This document shows, piece after piece, positions 36,172 to 44,977 of a DNA stretch of 64,000 nucleotides. Each line of letters starts with the position of its first letter. Position 1 is the first letter of the stretch. Position numbers and translations under genes: made by a program. The stretch comes from Bauldia sp. Its GTDB lineage: Bacteria > Pseudomonadota > Alphaproteobacteria > Rhizobiales > Kaistiaceae. The stretch spans positions 1 to 64,000 of the forward strand of contig JADLGL010000082.1 in assembly GCA_020849325.1 (NCBI GenBank), in the 5' to 3' direction. Under the pieces are notes generated by a model that was not told the DNA's origin, did no database searches, and saw only the letters and a program-made list of their open reading frames with translations.

Positions 36172-36948
36172 ATGCTCGTCGATAGTCACTGCCACCTCGA
36201 TTTCCCCGACTTCGAAGCCGACCGCACTGCCATCATCGACCGCGCGCGTGCCGCCGGCGTGGGGATCATGGTGACGATCTCGACGCGCGTCCGTCAGTTC
36301 GAACGGCTTCGCGCCATCATCGACGCCAATGACGGCATCTATGCCTCGATCGGAACGCACCCGCACAACGCCGCCGAGGAGCTCGACGTCACCACCGACG
36401 ATCTCATCGAATTCACCCGCCACCCGAAGGTCGTGGCCATCGGCGAAGCGGGGCTGGACTACCACTATGACGGCGACCCGGTCGCCCAGGCCGAAGGGCT
36501 CCGCCGCCACATCGCCGCGGCACGGATGACCGGCCTGCCGCTCGTCATCCACGCCCGCGACGCCGACGAGGACATGGCGCGGATCCTGCGGGAAGAGGCA
36601 GGGAAGGGGCCCTTCCCCGCCATTCTCCACTGCTTCTCCTCGGGCCGCGATCTCGCGATGACCGGGGTCGAGCTCGGTTTTCATGTTTCGTTCTCCGGCA
36701 TCATCACGTTCAAGCGGACGGAGGCGCTGCGCGCGATCGCGGCCGAGGTGCCGGCCGATCGGCTCCTCGTCGAAACGGATGCACCGTACCTTGCGCCGAC
36801 GCCGCATCGCGGCGCGCGCAACGAGCCGGCCTATGTTGCCGAAACCGCGAAGGTTCTCGCCGAGATCCGCGGCGTGACGCCGGAAGCGATCGCGGTGCAG
36901 ACGACCGAGAATTTCCACCGGCTGTTCCGGAAAGTACCACGGGCCTGA
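36172..36948 (+). CDS. tatD: TatD-family deoxyribonuclease / metal-dependent hydrolase
   Basis: 258 residues from ATG 36172. Metal ligands of the TIM-barrel are visible: DSHCHLDF, IGEAGLDYHY, LPLVIHARDADEDM, ILHCFSS and LVETDAPYLAP. TatD proteins are 3'-5' exonucleases acting on damaged DNA, and some act as other hydrolases. The track ORF starting in metG is an artefact. The gene is eight bases upstream of the MBL-fold gene. Confidence 0.95.
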   Translation: MLVDSHCHLDFPDFEADRTAIIDRARAAGVGIMVTISTRVRQFERLRAIIDANDGIYASIGTHPHNAAEELDVTTDDLIEFTRHPKVVAIGEAGLDYHYDGDPVAQAEGLRRHIAAARMTGLPLVIHARDADEDMARILREEAGKGPFPAILHCFSSGRDLAMTGVELGFHVSFSGIITFKRTEALRAIAAEVPADRLLVETDAPYLAPTPHRGARNEPAYVAETAKVLAEIRGVTPEAIAVQTTENFHRLFRKVPRA

Positions 36949-36956
36949 GCCGAGAG

Positions 36957-37772
36957 ATGCCCCGTCTTCGCTTCACCATCCTCGGCTGCGGTGCATCGCC
37001 CGGCGTGCCGCGCATCACCGGCGACTGGGGCGCGTGCGATCCGCGCGAGCCAAAAAACCGCCGGACGCGGACTGCGGCGCTGTTCGAGCTGTTCGGCGAC
37101 GCGCCGATGCCGACGCGGCTCGTGGTCGACACCGGACCGGACCTCCGCACGCAGCTCCTGTCGGCCGGCGTCGATGAGCTGCACGGCGTCGTCTACACCC
37201 ACGCGCATGCCGACCACGTCCACGGCATCGACGATCTCCGGGCGTACTGGATCACCGGCGGCGAGCGCCGGACGGTGACGATCTACAGCGACGACGCTAC
37301 CCAGAGCCGCCTCGACGACGGGTTCGGCTACTGTTTCCGCGCGCCGCCCGGAAGCGCCTATCCGCCGTTCCTCCGTCGCTCTCGCATCGTGGCCGGAACG
37401 CCGTTCGAGGTGCCGGGACCCGGCGGGACGATCACGGTGCTGCCGTACGACCAGGCCCATGGCGATATCCGCTCGCTCGGCATCCGCGTCGGGCCCGTGG
37501 CGTATTCGTGCGACTTCAACGACCTGCCGGCCGAGAGCGTGTCGGCCGTCTCGGGCGCCGGGCTCTGGGTGCTCGATGCGCTGCGCCGGGCGCCGCATCC
37601 GGCGCATTGCTCGGTCGCGCAGGCGACGGCGTGGGTCGAGCGCATCCGGCCGAAGCACGCCGTGTTCACGCACATGACCAACGAGCTCGACTACGGCACG
37701 CTGCACCGCGACCTGCCGCCCAACATCGAGCCGGCATATGACGGCATGCGTTTCGAATTCGACGTGGAATAA
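36957..37772 (+). CDS. MBL-fold metallohydrolase (PhnP/lipoate-B type)
   Basis: 271 residues. The opening FTILGCGASPGVPRITGDWG and the zinc motif HAHADHVHGIDDLR are those of the PhnP-like cyclic phosphodiesterase branch, followed by the ligand motifs AYSCDFNDLP and FTHMTNELDY. The partner tatD-MBL order is conserved in rhizobia. The physiological substrate is not known; phn genes are not present nearby. Confidence 0.92.
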   Translation: MPRLRFTILGCGASPGVPRITGDWGACDPREPKNRRTRTAALFELFGDAPMPTRLVVDTGPDLRTQLLSAGVDELHGVVYTHAHADHVHGIDDLRAYWITGGERRTVTIYSDDATQSRLDDGFGYCFRAPPGSAYPPFLRRSRIVAGTPFEVPGPGGTITVLPYDQAHGDIRSLGIRVGPVAYSCDFNDLPAESVSAVSGAGLWVLDALRRAPHPAHCSVAQATAWVERIRPKHAVFTHMTNELDYGTLHRDLPPNIEPAYDGMRFEFDVE

Positions 37773-37896
37773 CGTGAGGCTCCGTTCGGAAGCCGCTGAT
37801 CCGACAACGAAAATAAACTTCGACATGTGACCGCCGACACGATTCTCCGTGGCCATGTTAGTTCCATAATATACCTTATGCGAATCGAGGATGCCG

Positions 37897-38754
37897 ATGT
37901 CTGAGGAGATGAAGCCGTCCCGCGACATCGGCCGGCTGATCGAGATCATGGCCGCCCTCCGCCATCCCGTGACGGGCTGCCCGTGGGACCTCGAGCAGAC
38001 TTTCGCGACCATCGCGCCCTATACGATCGAGGAAGCGTACGAGGTCGCGGATGCGATCGAGCGCGGGGACATGGACGCGCTTCGCGGCGAGCTCGGCGAT
38101 CTCCTGTTCCAGAGCGTCTATCACGCGCGGCTCGCCGAGGAGACCGGTGCGTTCGCGTTCGGCGACGTGGTCGAGGCGATCACCACCAAGATGATCCGCC
38201 GCCATCCCCATGTCTTCGGCGACGCGGTAGCGACGCGCGGGTTCTGGGAGCGCTCGAAGGCCGAGGAGCGGAAGGCCAGGGCCGCGGCGGCGGGCGAGCC
38301 AGTCGGGCTCCTCGACGACGTGCCGGTCACCCTGCCCGGCCTCGCCCGTGCTGTGAAGCTGCAGAAGCGCGCCGCGACCGTCGGCTTCGACTGGACGGAC
38401 CCCGAGACGGTCCTCGACAAGGTCCGCGAGGAGACGGCCGAGATCGCGACGGAAATCGTCGCATCGCCCGTCGACGCGGATCGGGTCGAGGACGAGATTG
38501 GCGATCTTCTTTTCGCCGTCGCCAACCTTGCGCGGCACCTCGAGGTTGATCCCGACGCCGCGCTTCGCCGGACCAACGCCAAGTTCGAACGCCGCTTCCG
38601 CCACATCGAACGCCGCCTCGCCGAACAGGGCCAGCCGATCGCTACGGCCGGCCTGGAGGCGATGGAGGCGCTGTGGATCGAGGCGAAGGGTGCCGAGCGC
38701 GGCGCGTTGACGGCCGGGCTCGGCGAGCCAGCTGCAAGCCGCGACGATAGCTGA
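37897..38754 (+). CDS. mazG: Nucleoside triphosphate pyrophosphohydrolase
   Basis: 285 residues. Two MazG domains are readable. The first has LRHPVTGCPWDLEQT and TIEEAYEVADAIERGD; the second has VREETAEIATEI and VEDEIGDLLFAVANLARHL, with the EExxE...ExxD metal pattern. The enzyme hydrolyses non-canonical and canonical NTPs to NMP and pyrophosphate. ATG 37897 is preferred over 37891 because GAGG is six bases upstream. The 124-base upstream gap is AT-rich. Confidence 0.95.
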   Translation: MSEEMKPSRDIGRLIEIMAALRHPVTGCPWDLEQTFATIAPYTIEEAYEVADAIERGDMDALRGELGDLLFQSVYHARLAEETGAFAFGDVVEAITTKMIRRHPHVFGDAVATRGFWERSKAEERKARAAAAGEPVGLLDDVPVTLPGLARAVKLQKRAATVGFDWTDPETVLDKVREETAEIATEIVASPVDADRVEDEIGDLLFAVANLARHLEVDPDAALRRTNAKFERRFRHIERRLAEQGQPIATAGLEAMEALWIEAKGAERGALTAGLGEPAASRDDS

Positions 38755-38828
38755 CGGCCCGACCTCGCATTCGCCTCCCCTCGGTTGGCCCACGTCCATA
38801 TTGCGGACGGTCGTCAAACTCGGCTATT

Positions 38829-38845
38829 GTATGTAATATAACTAC
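38829..38845 (+). promoter_or_regulatory. Putative autoregulatory dyad of the Phd/VapC operon
   Basis: An AT-rich 17-base imperfect palindrome with the pattern GTAnnTAnnnTAnnTAC overlaps a TAATAT hexamer that could be a -10. Seventeen bases upstream is TCGTCA, a fair -35. It lies 14 bases before the antitoxin ATG. Phd-family antitoxins repress their operons at such sites. Function is inferred. Confidence 0.45.
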
Positions 38846-38858
38846 TCGGAGTGCTGTC

Positions 38859-39104
38859 ATGGAAGAAGCGGTTTCGGCAGCGGACGCCAACCGTCGATTC
38901 TCGCGCATCCTCCGCGGCGTGCGCGAGGGGCATAGCTATGTCGTGACGAGCCATGGACGGCCCGTTGCGCGCATCGTTCCCGCCGACGAGGGGGAAGGCG
39001 TGGTTTCCGGCGCACGCGCCTCACTGCTGTCGCGCCTCGGACGCCAGCCTGTCTTCGATGCCGGGCGCTGGACACGCGACGAACTCTATGAGGACGACCG
39101 TTGA
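38859..39104 (+). CDS. Phd/YefM-family antitoxin
   Basis: 81 residues. The N-terminal DNA-binding fold reads SAADANRRFSRILRGVREGH and SYVVTSHGRPVARIVP, as in Phd/YefM proteins. The C-terminal 30 residues (FDAGRWTRDELYEDDR) are the likely toxin-binding tail. GGAG lies nine bases before the ATG. Its stop overlaps the toxin start (TTGA). Confidence 0.92.
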   Translation: MEEAVSAADANRRFSRILRGVREGHSYVVTSHGRPVARIVPADEGEGVVSGARASLLSRLGRQPVFDAGRWTRDELYEDDR

Positions 39105-39559
39105 AGGTCGCTCTCGACACGAACATCCTTGCCTATGCGGAGGGCATGAACGGCGTCGAGAAACGGGACATTGCTCTCGAGCTGGTGCGCCGGCTGCCGC
39201 AGCAGGCGACCGTCATTCCCGTTCAGGTTCTGGGCGAGCTTTTCAATGTTCTGACGCGCAAGGGCGGTAGGTCGCGAACCGACGCTCGCGAGTCGCAGCT
39301 GGGCTGGCGGGATGCCTTTCCGGTCATCGAGACCGCGCCGGATGTCATGCTGACTGCCGCCGACCTCTCAACCGCTCACCAGTTCGGCATCTGGGATGCG
39401 GTCATTCTCTCGGTCGCGTCGCACGCCGGCTGTCGGCTGCTTCTGTCTGAAGACCTTCAAGACAGTTTCACATGGGGCGGTGTGACGATCGTGAATCCCT
39501 TCGCCTTTCCCCGGCATGACCTGCTCGAATCGCTGTTGGTCATCGGCGACGACGGCTAG
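39101..39559 (+). CDS. vapC: PIN-domain toxin (VapC-like)
   Basis: 152 residues starting at TTG 39101. PIN acidic residues are in VALDTNILAYAE (first Asp), VLGELFNVL (Glu) and GIWDAVILSVA (Asp), with a final acidic site in LLSEDLQDSF. VapC toxins are RNases, usually cutting tRNA or rRNA. The frame ends four bases into the convergent hflX gene: the two stops share the sequence CTAG. Confidence 0.9.
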   Translation: MKVALDTNILAYAEGMNGVEKRDIALELVRRLPQQATVIPVQVLGELFNVLTRKGGRSRTDARESQLGWRDAFPVIETAPDVMLTAADLSTAHQFGIWDAVILSVASHAGCRLLLSEDLQDSFTWGGVTIVNPFAFPRHDLLESLLVIGDDG

Positions 39560-40914
39560 TGCCGCGTCTCCGGCGTGGCGGACGGGAAGCGCTTCCGGAA
39601 GGCCGTGACGGACCGGGCGGCGACGCGGACGCGGAGGTCGCTCGATCCGTCGTCGCGATCGGCGCGGTCGAGCACCTCTCCCAGTTCGTAGAGGAAATGG
39701 AGGTCTGCGAGGTCGGCGCCTTCGAGGTGCACGGCGAACACATCGCGGCCGGCGTGGAGGTGCTCTTCGATGAGGGCGAGGAGTTCGGGAATCCCCTCCC
39801 CGGTCAGCGCGGATACGCCGATCGTGGCGAGCGAGGTGCCACCCGTCGTTGCCTTCACGGCCTCGAGCGTTGCCGGCGGACGGAGGAGGTCGATCTTGTT
39901 CCAGACCTCGATGATCCGGGTCGGATCGGTCGGGTCGACGCCGAGCTGTTCGAGGACGCTGGCGACGTCGGCCGCCTGCACCTTGGTGTCGGGATGGGCG
40001 ATGTCGCGGACGTGGAGGATCACGTCGGCCTCGATGACCTCTTCCAGCGTCGCGCGGAAGGCGGCTACGAGGTGGGTCGGCAGCTCCGAGATGAAGCCCA
40101 CGGTGTCGGAGACGAGGATTTCCGTGCCGTGCGGCAGGCGCGAGCGGCGGAGCGTCGGGTCGAGTGTCGCGAAGAGGAGATCCTCGGCGCGGGTGCCGGC
40201 ATTGGTCAGCGCATTGAAGAGCGTCGATTTTCCGGCGTTGGTGTAGCCGACGAGCGCCACTACCGGCCGGTCGAGCCGCTTCCGGTTGGTCCGCTGCAGC
40301 CGGCGGCTCCGGGCGACGCCTTCGAGCTCGTGCTCGATGCGCGCGATACGTTCGTCGATCTGCCGGCGGTCGGCTTCGATCTGCGTCTCGCCGGGGCCGC
40401 CGAGGAAGCCGAAGCCGCCGCGCTGACGCTCGAGGTGGGTCCACGACCGCACGAGGCGGCTGCGCTGGTAGTTGAGGTGCGCGAGCTCCACCTGCAGCCG
40501 GCCTTCGGCCGTCTGGGCACGCTCGCCGAAGATCTCGAGGATGAGACCGGTGCGGTCGATGACCTTGGTCTTCCACTCCTTTTCGAGATTGCGCTGCTGG
40601 ACGGGCGAAAGGACGTGGTCGACCACCACGAGGCCCACCTCGTCGGCGGCCACCCTGCCCCTGATCTCGTCCACCTTGCCGGTGCCGAACAGCGTCGCCG
40701 GCCGGTACCCCGAAAGTGGCACAGCTGCGCCTTCGACGACATCGAGGCTGATGGCCGCGGCAAGGCCCACCGCCTCCTCGACCCGGCCTTCCAGCGGCCG
40801 CACCGGCTCGGCGTCGGTGGCGGCGCCGTGCCCGGAGCCGCGGAGATACGGCACGAAGACGAGCGTCCGCGTCCCGCGCGAGACGTCGCCGTGCTGCGTT
40901 CCCTGCCCCGTCAA
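39556..40914 (-). CDS. hflX: GTPase HflX
   Basis: 452 residues starting at TTG 40914, overlapping the hfq stop. The N-terminal HflX domain contains [17 protein letters not shown] and the glycine-rich [19 protein letters not shown]. The GTPase domain has G1 [15 protein letters not shown]3 DTVGFI and G4 NKID. HflX binds the 50S subunit, splits stalled ribosomes and is co-regulated with hfq in many proteobacteria. It is the last gene of the large minus-strand cluster. Confidence 0.96.
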   Translation of the reverse strand: MTGQGTQHGDVSRGTRTLVFVPYLRGSGHGAATDAEPVRPLEGRVEEAVGLAAAISLDVVEGAAVPLSGYRPATLFGTGKVDEIRGRVAADEVGLVVVDHVLSPVQQRNLEKEWKTKVIDRTGLILEIFGERAQTAEGRLQVELAHLNYQRSRLVRSWTHLERQRGGFGFLGGPGETQIEADRRQIDERIARIEHELEGVARSRRLQRTNRKRLDRPVVALVGYTNAGKSTLFNALTNAGTRAEDLLFATLDPTLRRSRLPHGTEILVSDTVGFISELPTHLVAAFRATLEEVIEADVILHVRDIAHPDTKVQAADVASVLEQLGVDPTDPTRIIEVWNKIDLLRPPATLEAVKATTGGTSLATIGVSALTGEGIPELLALIEEHLHAGRDVFAVHLEGADLADLHFLYELGEVLDRADRDDGSSDLRVRVAARSVTAFRKRFPSATPETRH

Positions 40915-41162
40915 GTGCCGGCCGGCTCCTCGTCGTCGGGCTCGAACAGCTGCAGCGGCGTCGCCGGCATGATCGTCGAGATGGCGTGCTTGTAGACGAG
41001 CTGCGAATGGCCATCCCGTCGCAGCAGCACGCAGAAATTGTCGAACCAGGTCACCACGCCCTGAAGCTTGACGCCGTTGACGAGGAACACCGTCAGCGGG
41101 GTCTTGTGCTTGCGGACATAGTTGAGGAACGTATCCTGGAGGTTCTGAGTACGCTCCGCCAT
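40911..41162 (-). CDS. hfq: RNA chaperone Hfq
   Basis: 83 residues from ATG 41162 ([18 protein letters not shown]), the canonical alphaproteobacterial start; the track's 10-residue extension is rejected. Sm1 has [20 protein letters not shown] and Sm2 has [10 protein letters not shown]. The acidic tail DDEEPAGT is short. Hfq hexamers pair small RNAs with mRNAs. The stop overlaps the hflX TTG start, and dat lies 104 bases upstream. Confidence 0.98.
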   Translation of the reverse strand: MAERTQNLQDTFLNYVRKHKTPLTVFLVNGVKLQGVVTWFDNFCVLLRRDGHSQLVYKHAISTIMPATPLQLFEPDDEEPAGT

Positions 41163-41266
41163 TCCGGTTGCTCTTTTCTGGTTGTTATTCAATGATTTGG
41201 CGTGAGTGCCTCACGGCGGCCGACCCAGCGGGATCATGCCCGAGCAATCGGTAGCCGCTGGAAGAC

Positions 41267-42163
41267 TTAGCCGATCCCGGAACCCTGCGCCACTGGCCCG
41301 CCCCACGCGGGCGCGACCCTCGTGCGGGCGATCAGAGCGGCGCGGAGGGTGGCCGCGGTAGCGCCGGGGCCGCCATTGCCGACGGGCGCGCCGTCGATCG
41401 ACAGTACCGGCGTCACGAGGGACGTCGCCGAGGTGATGAAAGCCTCGCGGGCGGCGAGCGCCTCGGCGACCGAGAAACGACGTTCGACGAGGGTCAGCCC
41501 CTGCGTCGCCGCGACCTCGAGCAGCACCGCGCGGGTGACGCCGCGGAGGATCATGGCCGTGGTCGGCGCAGTGACGAGTTCGCCCGCCGCGGTCACGATC
41601 CAGGCATTGCTCGACGAGCCTTCGTTGACGAGGCCGTCGGCACCGACGAACCACGCCTCGTTCGCGCCGGCCTCCCGCGCCGCCTGCCTGGCGAGGACGT
41701 TCGGCAGCAGCGACACGGTCTTGATGTCGACCCGCGCCCAGCGCGTCTCGGGCACGGTGACGACGGTAATCCCGGCCTCGCCCTTGATCTTCACTGCCGG
41801 CTTAGACCGCCGCGCCGTGACGACCAATGTCGGCCGCACCGACGGCACCGGGAAGGCGTGGTCACGCGGGGCGACGCCGCGCGTGACCTGCACGTAGGCG
41901 AGGCCGTCGCGAACGTGGTTCCGGCGCACGACCTCGCGGATCACGACGCCGAGCGCCGAAACGGTCATCGGCGTGGCGATCCGGAGTTCGCCCAGCGAGC
42001 GCCCCAGCCGGGCGAGATGGCGCTCGTCCTCGACGAGCCGCCCTCCCCGCACCTCGATGACATCGTAGACGGCGTCGGCGAACTGGAAGCCGCGATCCTC
42101 GATGTGGACGGCCGCTTCCGCGAGCGGGAGGTAGCGGCCGTTGACGTAGGCGATGCGGGACAT
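41267..42163 (-). CDS. dat: D-amino acid aminotransferase (class IV)
   Basis: 298 residues. The PLP lysine lies in VDIKTVSLLPNVLARQAA; phosphate and cofactor residues are in EGSSSNAWIV and TSATSLVTPV. The N-terminal FQFADAVYDVIEVRGGR is typical of D-alanine aminotransferases rather than IlvE. The enzyme makes D-glutamate from D-alanine and 2-oxoglutarate, a cell-wall precursor. A dat gene at this place between trkA and hfq is known in rhizobia. Confidence 0.92.
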   Translation of the reverse strand: MSRIAYVNGRYLPLAEAAVHIEDRGFQFADAVYDVIEVRGGRLVEDERHLARLGRSLGELRIATPMTVSALGVVIREVVRRNHVRDGLAYVQVTRGVAPRDHAFPVPSVRPTLVVTARRSKPAVKIKGEAGITVVTVPETRWARVDIKTVSLLPNVLARQAAREAGANEAWFVGADGLVNEGSSSNAWIVTAAGELVTAPTTAMILRGVTRAVLLEVAATQGLTLVERRFSVAEALAAREAFITSATSLVTPVLSIDGAPVGNGGPGATAATLRAALIARTRVAPAWGGPVAQGSGIG

Positions 42164-42205
42164 GGGGGTTGCTCGGCAGATGGCGACGACGGCGCGCCGG
42201 CGCCG

Positions 42206-43582
42206 CTAGAAGAATTCGAGGCTCACGCGGAACATCTGCTCGACGGCGCGGACCCGCTCGGCGGCGGCATAGAGGATGACGCGATCCTTTGCCTGCACCA
42301 TGAGCCCGCCCTTCGGCATCAGCACCTTGCCGCCGCGATAGATCGCGCCGATGCGGATGCCTTCCGGCAAATCGAGGTCGCGGAGCGGGCGGCCGACGAG
42401 CGGCGACGTTTCCAGCGCTTCCGCCTCGAGCACCTCCGCCTCGCCATTGCCGATCGAGTAGACCGCGCGGATACGGCCGCGGCGGACGTGCTGGAGGACG
42501 CGCGACACGGTGACCGCGCGCGGGTTCACGACGGCGTCGATGTCGAGCCGCGGCGTCAGCCCGCCGAAGGACGGGTCGTTGACGAGGGTCATCGTCCGCT
42601 TCGCGCCGAGGCGTTTCGCCATCACGCAGGCGAGGAGGTTGATCTTGTCGTCATTGGTGACCGCGACGAGCGTATCGGTCTCCTCTATGTCGGCCTCGCG
42701 GAGAATCTCGCGGTTGAGGGCGCTGCCGTTGAGAACGATCGTGGAGCGGAGGTCTTCGGCGATCGCGATTGCCCGTTCCCGCACCGGCTCGATCACCTTC
42801 ACCCGCGTCCGCGCGCCCCGCTTTTCGAGCGCGGAAGCGACGTAGAAGCCGATGTTGCCGCCGCCGGCGATGACGACGCGCTTCGCCTCCTGCTCCTCAT
42901 GGCCGAACACCGACAGCGTGCGGCGGACGTGCTCGGCGTTGGCAACCACGTAGACGAGGTCGCCGGCAAGCATGAAATCCTCGGAATGCGGGACGCGCAG
43001 CACGCCGTTCCGGAAGATGCCCACCACGACGGCTTCGAGGTCGGGGAAAAGCTCGGACAGCTGGTCGAGCGGCGTATCGACGACCGGGCAATCCTGCCGG
43101 CATTCGACGCCGATCACGGCGACCTTGTCGTCGGCGAAGCGGACGATGTCGTCGGCGCCCGGCAGTCCGAGCCGGCGGACCACCATTTCGCCCACCTCGA
43201 CCTCGGGCGAGATGATCACGTCGATCGGCAGGTTCTCGTTCGAGAAGAGGTCGCTCCAGTGCGCCTCCCGATAGGCGGGCGAGCGGATGCGGGCGATCTT
43301 GGTCGGCACGCTGAACAGCGAGTGCGCGACCTGGCAGGCGATCATGTTCACTTCGTCGTTGAGCGTGACGGCGACGATCATGTCGGCGCCCTCCGCACCC
43401 GCTTCGGCGAGGACGTCGGGATGGGCGCCATTGCCGACGATGGCGCGCACGTCCAGCGTGTCGCGCACCGCGTGGACGAGCTGGACCTGGGTGTCGATCA
43501 CCGAGACGTCGTGCTGCTCGGCGGCAAGACGCTCCGCGATGCCGTAGCCGACCTGGCCGGCGCCGCAGATGACTACGCGCAT
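42206..43582 (-). CDS. trkA: Trk potassium uptake regulatory protein TrkA
   Basis: 458 residues with two RCK modules. The first NAD-binding motif is VVICGAGQVGYGIAERLA and the second is RVVIAGGGNIGFYVASALEK. Each is followed by a TrkA_C domain (EVGEMVVRRLGLPGADDIV; VGRPLRDLDLPEGIRIGAIY). The protein binds the cytoplasmic face of TrkH/TrkG and gates K+ uptake with NAD(H) or ATP. No TrkH gene is in the window. It is 24 bases from ntrX. Confidence 0.96.
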   Translation of the reverse strand: MRVVICGAGQVGYGIAERLAAEQHDVSVIDTQVQLVHAVRDTLDVRAIVGNGAHPDVLAEAGAEGADMIVAVTLNDEVNMIACQVAHSLFSVPTKIARIRSPAYREAHWSDLFSNENLPIDVIISPEVEVGEMVVRRLGLPGADDIVRFADDKVAVIGVECRQDCPVVDTPLDQLSELFPDLEAVVVGIFRNGVLRVPHSEDFMLAGDLVYVVANAEHVRRTLSVFGHEEQEAKRVVIAGGGNIGFYVASALEKRGARTRVKVIEPVRERAIAIAEDLRSTIVLNGSALNREILREADIEETDTLVAVTNDDKINLLACVMAKRLGAKRTMTLVNDPSFGGLTPRLDIDAVVNPRAVTVSRVLQHVRRGRIRAVYSIGNGEAEVLEAEALETSPLVGRPLRDLDLPEGIRIGAIYRGGKVLMPKGGLMVQAKDRVILYAAAERVRAVEQMFRVSLEFF

Positions 43583-43606
43583 GTCAGTGCCTGTCCCGTC
43601 GCCTGG

Positions 43607-44974
43607 TCAATCGATGCTGAGCGACTTCAGCTTCCGGTGGAGCGCCGAGCGCTCCATGCCGACGAACTCTGCGGTCCGCGAAATGTTGCCGCCGAATCGC
43701 GCCAGCTGGGCCGAAAGGTACTCCCGTTCGAAGATCTCCCGCGCTTCGCGGAGCGGCAGCGCCATCAGGTGCTCGCCGCCCTTCTTGCCGGGCGTTGCCG
43801 GCAGCATGTCCCCCACCTCGGCCGGCAGCATGTCGGCGGTGATGACATCGGCGGCGCCGCCGCGCGCGAGGATCAGGAGCCGCTCGACATTGTTGCGGAG
43901 CTGGCGGACGTTGCCGGGCCAGTCATGCGCCTGGAGGACAGCCATCGCGTCGGGCGCCACCTGGCGCGGCGGCAGGCCGGTCTGCCGCGAGATCTGCGCC
44001 ACGAAATGCTCGATCAGCGCCGGGATGTCCTCCCGGCGATCGGCGAGCGGCGGGATCTCGACGCCGACCACCGCGAGGCGGTGGTAAAGCTCGTCGCGAA
44101 GCGCGCCATTGGCGATCTCGGCTTTCAGGTTCCGCGCCGTCGAGGAGATGATCCGGACGTCGACGGTGACCTTGGAGGCCCCGCCGAGGCGCTGGAAGCT
44201 CTGCTCGACGAGGACGCGGAGCATCTTGCCCTGCGTCTCCCGCGGCATGTCGGCGATCTCGTCGAAATAGAGGGTGCCGCCATCGGCCTCCTCGAGCGCG
44301 CCGACTTTTCGCGTGCCGGTGCCGTTCATCTCGGTTCCGAACAGTTCGTGCTCCATCCGGTCGGCGACGATGGTCGCGGAATGGAGGAGCGCGAACGGCC
44401 CGGAGCTCCGTGCCGAATAGGAGTGGATGAGACGCGCCACGAGTTCTTTCCCCGAGCCCGACGGGCCGGAGATGAGGACGCGGCTGTTGGTTTTGGCGAT
44501 CTTCTCGACCTGCTGGCGGAGCTGGTTCACGGCCGGCGACGAGCCGACGAGGCCGAGCGTGTCGCCGAGCCGTTCCTGCAGTTCCCGGAGCTGGCGGCGG
44601 ACGCGGTAGGATTCGAGCGCGAGTTTCGCGACGAGGATCAGCCGGTCGGCCTTGAACGGCTTCTCGATGTAGTCGTAGGCGCCGCGCTTGATCGCCGAGA
44701 CGGCGGTCTCGACGTTGCCGTGACCGGAAATCATCACGATCGGGATGTCGTCGTAGCGGCGGCGGATCTCGTCGAGGAGAGCGAGCCCGTCCATCCGGCT
44801 GCCCTGGAGCCAGATGTCGAGGAAGACCAGCGACGGGCGCCGCTTGCCGATCTCGGCGAGCGCCTGATCGGCATCGCCGGCGACGCGCGTGCCGTGCCCC
44901 TCATCCTGGAGGATGCCCGCTACGAGCTCGCGGATGTCGGCTTCGTCGTCGACGATCAGAATGTCAGACGTCAT
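43607..44974 (-). CDS. ntrX: Response regulator NtrX, lacking GAFTGA
   Basis: 455 residues: REC domain (phospho-Asp in LVFLDIWLQGSRMDG), AAA+ domain (Walker A SGPSGSGKELVARLI; Walker B GGTLYFDEIADMP), and C-terminal Fis HTH (LARFGGNISRTAEFVGMERS). The L1 loop that contacts sigma-54 (GAFTGA) is absent; the place reads MNGTGTRKVGALEEADGG. Alphaproteobacterial NtrX proteins are known to lack it and to act without sigma-54. It is the partner of NtrY, three bases upstream, and responds to nitrogen, redox or envelope signals in different genera. Confidence 0.96.
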   Translation of the reverse strand: MTSDILIVDDEADIRELVAGILQDEGHGTRVAGDADQALAEIGKRRPSLVFLDIWLQGSRMDGLALLDEIRRRYDDIPIVMISGHGNVETAVSAIKRGAYDYIEKPFKADRLILVAKLALESYRVRRQLRELQERLGDTLGLVGSSPAVNQLRQQVEKIAKTNSRVLISGPSGSGKELVARLIHSYSARSSGPFALLHSATIVADRMEHELFGTEMNGTGTRKVGALEEADGGTLYFDEIADMPRETQGKMLRVLVEQSFQRLGGASKVTVDVRIISSTARNLKAEIANGALRDELYHRLAVVGVEIPPLADRREDIPALIEHFVAQISRQTGLPPRQVAPDAMAVLQAHDWPGNVRQLRNNVERLLILARGGAADVITADMLPAEVGDMLPATPGKKGGEHLMALPLREAREIFEREYLSAQLARFGGNISRTAEFVGMERSALHRKLKSLSID

Positions 44975-44977
44975 GAC

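Noticed and set aside
37855-37885. CATAA-N6-TTATG inverted repeat before mazG
   Set aside because: Stem of five AT-rich bases is too short to separate from chance; kept only as an AT-rich promoter-like stretch.
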